A model generated the notes under the pieces. It did not search any database and was not told the DNA's origin. It saw only the letters and a list, made by a program, of their open reading frames with translations. A program made the position numbers and the translations under genes. Source: JACKDX01 sp964640175 (GTDB taxonomy: Bacteria > Myxococcota_A > Polyangia > Polyangiales > GCA-016699535). From it: a stretch of DNA of 64,000 nt. Positions 60,103 to 64,000 of the stretch are shown here, in pieces. The stretch is from assembly GCA_964640175.1 (NCBI GenBank), contig CAZXFW010000007.1, forward strand, positions 1 to 64,000. The letters run 5' to 3'. Every line of letters starts with the position of its first letter. The stretch's first letter is position 1.

Positions 60103-61365
60103 TTAGTGAGCACTCCCTGACAGGATAGGCGTTTCAAACAGAGGGACCGATCGGCGGACAGCCAGTTTGAATGGGAGTAGCTCGTTGGCTTCCACGCCGA
60201 TAAGGGCAGAAGCTCCAAAGCTTAGATCCCAGCCACGTGTGCAGGCAATGGGTTGGGCTGGATCGTCCGCATAGTCGGGATTGCATCCGTCGAGTTTGAG
60301 GTAGGGTTTGATAGAGACGCTTGGGCCTACCAATCCTGCAAGGTAGACTCCCACGCCAATGCCTACGCCTATTCGTGCAGCGCCATGAAAGTCTGCGACC
60401 GTTTCTGCGCTTCCTTCATGGACGAAGGAGGGATCCTGTTGTTCATGTATGGTAAGAATGTCGGTGGCTTGTGGGTTGAGTTCTGCATCCAATGAAAATG
60501 CGGCTTCGGCTTTTCCTTGTGCGTTCAAAGAGAACTCTCCGCGACCTTGAAACTCAAGGTCGATTCCGGCTTTAAGCTCAACCCACAAAGGAATGGGACC
60601 TACAAAGGCAGGAAAACGAACGCCTGTGGGAACGACTCCGCGCACAATGGCTGTTCCTTGTGCTTTTAGTCCTGCGGCAATGTGATAAGGCAATTCGATT
60701 CGTCCTGATAATCGGATTCTGAAGGATTTGATAAGAAGGGGATCAACACCCAGTTGGGTGTCTGCATCGATGTCGATATCGATATCAGGGTCAAACTCCA
60801 ATACCGTGTTATCAAACGAATATTGAAAGTCTTCGACGTTGGCACCTTCGCGTGCGACGATGGTGACACCGCCAAATCGAAAACCTTGCTCAAGAATGGT
60901 TGTCCCATTGGCCTGTGTGGTGCAGGCGGTGACGCTGGCATGGAGTGAGTTCACTGCTTCGCCAAGATGAACATCACTGGATACGACCATGGCGGTTGCT
61001 GGCTGAATGCTCCCATCATTGCCCCGACTGGAGTGCTGTAAATTATGAACGCGTCCCATGAATCCGCGATTGCCATCAAGGGCAATGAGACTTCCATTCG
61101 CAATGTTGTAGGGAGCGGTTCCGTTGAATGTAACGCGATAAATTGGCTGGTAAATGGTGCCGCCTTGGACTTGCTCCACCGAGGCAACTTCTCGGTCTTC
61201 AAGGAGAGTGACTGCGTTTGTGTTCCAATCGATCTCTGCGTAGTTGTTGGACGTGTCACATCCCATGGAAGAAAGATCTGTGTTCGTATCGATTGCGTTT
61301 GATGGATCGGCTGTGCAACCTGAAGTCAGTACATGTAGTAGAAGTAGGATTGTAATACATCGCAT
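60103..61365 (-). CDS. Large secreted lipoprotein of unknown function
   Basis: A 420-aa predicted lipoprotein with signal ending LTSGC (Cys17). The mature chain is strand-rich, has an Asp-repeat DPDIDIDIDADT near 200, and Gly/Ala-rich segments (GAARIGVGIGVGVYLAGLVG) that recall surface or barrel strands but show no known motif. It ends 15 bp from the convergent rpmG stop. No family recognised. Confidence 0.7.
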   Translation of the reverse strand: MRCITILLLLHVLTSGCTADPSNAIDTNTDLSSMGCDTSNNYAEIDWNTNAVTLLEDREVASVEQVQGGTIYQPIYRVTFNGTAPYNIANGSLIALDGNRGFMGRVHNLQHSSRGNDGSIQPATAMVVSSDVHLGEAVNSLHASVTACTTQANGTTILEQGFRFGGVTIVAREGANVEDFQYSFDNTVLEFDPDIDIDIDADTQLGVDPLLIKSFRIRLSGRIELPYHIAAGLKAQGTAIVRGVVPTGVRFPAFVGPIPLWVELKAGIDLEFQGRGEFSLNAQGKAEAAFSLDAELNPQATDILTIHEQQDPSFVHEGSAETVADFHGAARIGVGIGVGVYLAGLVGPSVSIKPYLKLDGCNPDYADDPAQPIACTRGWDLSFGASALIGVEANELLPFKLAVRRSVPLFETPILSGSAH

Positions 61366-61532
61366 GCAGCGACATAGTGCAAGTTGTATACCAGACGGAG
61401 GTGCGGAGAGGAGTGTGTATTAATCCCAATGCTTTCCGATGTAAGGAGATACACGCGACATTAACCGCAGTGTGAGGCTCATTCTTTGTTCCACTGATGA
61501 GGTTATCAGGTATCAGCGAGAACGTGTGCCAT

Positions 61533-61549
61533 GTAGGAGTAACTCCTAC
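61533..61549. other. 17-bp interrupted palindrome downstream of sucA
   Basis: GTAGGAGT-A-ACTCCTAC has perfect 8-base arms. It lies 36 bp past the sucA stop and 168 bp upstream of the lipoprotein start, with no T-run. It could be an operator for the lipoprotein gene. The rest of 61366-61585 shows nothing else. Confidence 0.35.
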
Positions 61550-61585
61550 GGAGTGCCATAGTCATGATGTGATGCGTGAATCGTT

Positions 61586-64000
61586 CTAGGAGGCCTTCGC
61601 GATGAAATCTTTGTGTACGTCTTTTTCATCAGGGGAGAGGCCAGCCTCCACAAGCCATTGTTGTTCAAGTTTATGGCTAGCAAGTGAGCCTGTGGCAGGG
61701 CTAGCACTTGCGGGCCTGCTAATGCAGCGTAGGGTATGGTGCCCTTGCAACATGTCTGGAAGGGCTGCGTTGATGAAATACCACGCTCCCATGTTGCGTG
61801 GTTCTTCTTGAATCCATACAAGGTCCGTGCCTTTATTGTAGACGGACAATGTGTCCCGCACTTGTTTGGCTCGAAGCGGGTAAAGCTGCTCAAAACGGAT
61901 GATAGCGACGTCTTGGATGGCCCGTTTTCGGCGCTCTTCTTCGAGATCATAATAGATCTTACCCGAGCACAACAAAATGCGGCGCGTTTGTTTAGGATCG
62001 ACGAAAGTGTCCTTCAAAATCCGTTGGAAGTCGCCTTGAGCCAACTCGTCGAGACTTGAAACTGCGGCTGGATGACGCAACAAGCTCTTGGGTGTCATGA
62101 TGACAAGGGGCTTACGGTAAGGACGAACCACTTGGCGGCGTAGACAGTGGAATAATTGCGCAGGAGTAGTGAGATTACATACCTGCATGTTGTCTTCTGC
62201 GGACAGTGCAAGAAAACGCTCAAGACGTGCACTGGAGTGCTCAGGCCCCTGGCCTTCGAAGCCATGAGGCAACAACATGACGAGTCCGCTCAACCGTTTC
62301 CACTTGTCTTCTGAGGAGCTAATAAACTGGTCAATGATCACCTGTGCGGCATTGACGAAGTCTCCAAATTGAGCCTCCCACATGACCAACGCTTCGGGGA
62401 AGTCCAAGCTATAACCATATTCAAAGCCAAGTACGCCTGATTCGGACAGAGGGCTGTCGTGAATCTCAAAGACGCCTTGTTTGGAATGGAGGTTCATCAA
62501 TGGGAAATAAGGCTGGCCCGTGCGAACGTCGAACAGCACGGCATGCCGGTGACTAAACGTGCCTCGTCGAGAGTCTTGTCCAGAGAAGCGAATGCGTGTG
62601 CCTTCTGCAAGCAATGTGGCATAGGCGAGGGTCTCTGCGGCTCCCCAGTCAAGAGGCTTTTCTCCGACAGCTTGAGCGCGTCGTTGTTCCATCAAGCGCT
62701 TGATCTTTGGATTGGGGGAGAAGCCCTCAGGCAACCGATTAAGCGCATTGAATAGCTGGTTTAAACGAGTGCTGTCCACGCGCGTAGAAACATCTTCCAC
62801 AGCAACGTCGGCTCCCCCAGAATATCCCTTCCAGACGCCACCTCCGGCATACACTGGCGGCACAAATCCATTGTTGCGGGTTTCTTCCAGTGCTTGCTCT
62901 AGGGCTTTGTGTCGTGTTTGGGCAATTTCATTGGCTTCTTCTTCGGTAAGATTGCCAGTAGTCACCAAGTGTTTGACGTAAGCTTCTCTCACGCTTTCAT
63001 GGCGATCGATGGCTTCGTACATCACGGGTTGAGTAAATCGCGGTTCATCGCCTTCATTGTGTCCATGTTGGCGATAGCAGTACATGTCGATGACAACATC
63101 GCGCTGAAACTGTTGCCGGAAATCGATGGCAAGCCGAGCGACCTGAGCGACAGCTTCTGGGTCTTCGCCGTTGACGTGGAAAATCGGGCAACGAAGCATT
63201 CGGGTGATGTCCGTTGCATAAGGTGTTGAGCGGCCGTCTTCAGGTGAGGTCGTAAACCCGATTTGGTTATTAATGACAAAATGAATCGTGCCGCCAGTGT
63301 GATAGCCGTAAAGTTGGCTGAGGTTGAGCGTTTCGGTAACAACACCTTGCCCTGCAAAGGCAGCATCTCCGTGAATCAAAAGAGGAATCACCTTGAGACG
63401 GTCAGCATCGCCACGGCGATCTTGTTTGGCTCGGGCCCGGCCTTCAACTACCGGATTAACCCACTCTAAATGGCTTGGATTAAACGACAATGAAAGATGA
63501 ACCGAGCGTCCATTTGGCAGAATCCGATCCGAGGAGTAGCCCAGATGGTATTTTACATCGCCTTGGCCGAAATGTAATTCTGGATGGTGATCTTCAAATG
63601 CAGCAAAAATCTCCATCAGGCTTTTTTCCATGATATTGGCAAGCACATTAAGCCGGCCACGGTGCGCCATGCCGATAATGATCTCATCGACTTCATATTG
63701 AGTCGTGGAGCGAATTAAGAGCTCTAGAAAAGGAATCGCACTTTCTGCGCCTTCCAATGAGAAGCGTTTAGCGCCAATAAAATTGGTGTGCAAAAATCGC
63801 TCGAACATTTCGGCATCGGTGAGCTTAGACAGAATGTGGATCTGATCTTCATGGTTAAGATTTGTGTGGTTACAGGTGGACTCCATCCGGTCTTGCAACC
63901 AATGGCGAATCTCTGGCTCATCAATGTGTTTAAACTCGACACCGATGCTTCGACAGTATGTTTCTTCTAAGAGCCTGACGATTTCCCGAAGTGGGAGACT
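61586..64000 (-). CDS. sucA: 2-oxoglutarate dehydrogenase E1 component (5' end outside window)
   Basis: The thiamine-diphosphate E1 subunit of the 2-oxoglutarate dehydrogenase complex in the TCA cycle. The frame stays open through the window edge: residues such as RLLEETYCRSIGVEF precede any start, so the true start lies beyond 64000. About 804 residues are visible of about 930. Visible motifs include ThDP/metal-binding HGDAAFAGQGVVTETLNLSQ and FVINNQIGFTTSP, AHRGRLNVLANIM, and the C-terminal EEPRNMGAWYFI block. The sucB partner is not downstream; the next gene is the lipoprotein. Confidence 0.95.
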   Translation of the reverse strand, partial: SLPLREIVRLLEETYCRSIGVEFKHIDEPEIRHWLQDRMESTCNHTNLNHEDQIHILSKLTDAEMFERFLHTNFIGAKRFSLEGAESAIPFLELLIRSTTQYEVDEIIIGMAHRGRLNVLANIMEKSLMEIFAAFEDHHPELHFGQGDVKYHLGYSSDRILPNGRSVHLSLSFNPSHLEWVNPVVEGRARAKQDRRGDADRLKVIPLLIHGDAAFAGQGVVTETLNLSQLYGYHTGGTIHFVINNQIGFTTSPEDGRSTPYATDITRMLRCPIFHVNGEDPEAVAQVARLAIDFRQQFQRDVVIDMYCYRQHGHNEGDEPRFTQPVMYEAIDRHESVREAYVKHLVTTGNLTEEEANEIAQTRHKALEQALEETRNNGFVPPVYAGGGVWKGYSGGADVAVEDVSTRVDSTRLNQLFNALNRLPEGFSPNPKIKRLMEQRRAQAVGEKPLDWGAAETLAYATLLAEGTRIRFSGQDSRRGTFSHRHAVLFDVRTGQPYFPLMNLHSKQGVFEIHDSPLSESGVLGFEYGYSLDFPEALVMWEAQFGDFVNAAQVIIDQFISSSEDKWKRLSGLVMLLPHGFEGQGPEHSSARLERFLALSAEDNMQVCNLTTPAQLFHCLRRQVVRPYRKPLVIMTPKSLLRHPAAVSSLDELAQGDFQRILKDTFVDPKQTRRILLCSGKIYYDLEEERRKRAIQDVAIIRFEQLYPLRAKQVRDTLSVYNKGTDLVWIQEEPRNMGAWYFINAALPDMLQGHHTLRCISRPASASPATGSLASHKLEQQWLVEAGLSPDEKDVHKDFIAKAS

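Overview
The window looks like the chromosome of a deltaproteobacterial or Myxococcota-type bacterium of moderate G+C (impression, not computed). The evidence is indirect: many secreted lipoproteins with Asp-Ala-Gly-rich stretches or a MopE-like CNGIDDDEDGLTDE metal-binding motif, secreted trypsin-fold proteases, AgmX/TonB-C-like and OmpA lipoproteins beside a Gld-type ABC exporter, and two RND efflux systems. No rRNA, tRNA or CRISPR array was seen. Nearly everything is densely packed, with many 4-bp start/stop overlaps.

Region by region. (1) 1-9518 is an accessory island on the minus strand: a type I restriction-modification locus in the order hsdM, hsdS, three uncommon genes (a 362-aa protein of unknown family, a DUF3800 protein, and a possible BECR/RelE-like nuclease), then hsdR. 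Insertion-element-like short repeats surround it, and its right edge abuts a broken 3' fragment of hisD. (2) 9519-18046 holds a Cys-rich lipoprotein, a serine protease with a perfect 51-bp in-frame duplication, an RND adaptor-permease pair with a recognisable promoter and upstream palindrome, a second secreted protease and a GtrB/DPM1-like glycosyltransferase. (3) 18154-27104, all minus strand: an SbcC/SbcD-like (YhaN/YhaO) pair, then a six-gene unit running OmpA lipoprotein, AgmX-like protein, Gld-type ABC ATPase, permease, GldG-like protein and DUF4340 protein. (4) 27247-33530: tsaB, yajQ, a HAD 5'-nucleotidase, an enoyl-CoA hydratase, a degenerate glycogen-synthase-fold protein, a CbiX/SirB-like chelatase and ferrochelatase. 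(5) 33544-43791: a membrane-anchored PD-(D/E)XK protein divergent from dprA, then topA, DUF2490, dusB, trmFO, xerC, hslV and hslU. This closely recalls the Firmicutes smf-topA-gid-codV-clpQ-clpY order. (6) 43799-50821: a lipoprotein, a lytic transglycosylase, and a purB-purC-purS-proS operon. (7) 50941-57743: a lipoprotein and a complete TolC-adaptor-permease RND operon. (8) 57792-64000: a DUF4143 ATPase behind two tandem palindromes, a DedA protein, rpmG (55 codons), a large lipoprotein, and the 3' part of the 2-oxoglutarate dehydrogenase E1 gene, cut by the window edge.

The most promising undescribed system is the three-gene cassette between hsdS and hsdR. Its genes are translationally coupled to hsdMS and two carry nuclease-like features, so it may be an add-on defence or toxin module of the type I system. 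Function is inference. The second is the predicted membrane-tethered nuclease that shares a very short divergent region with dprA.
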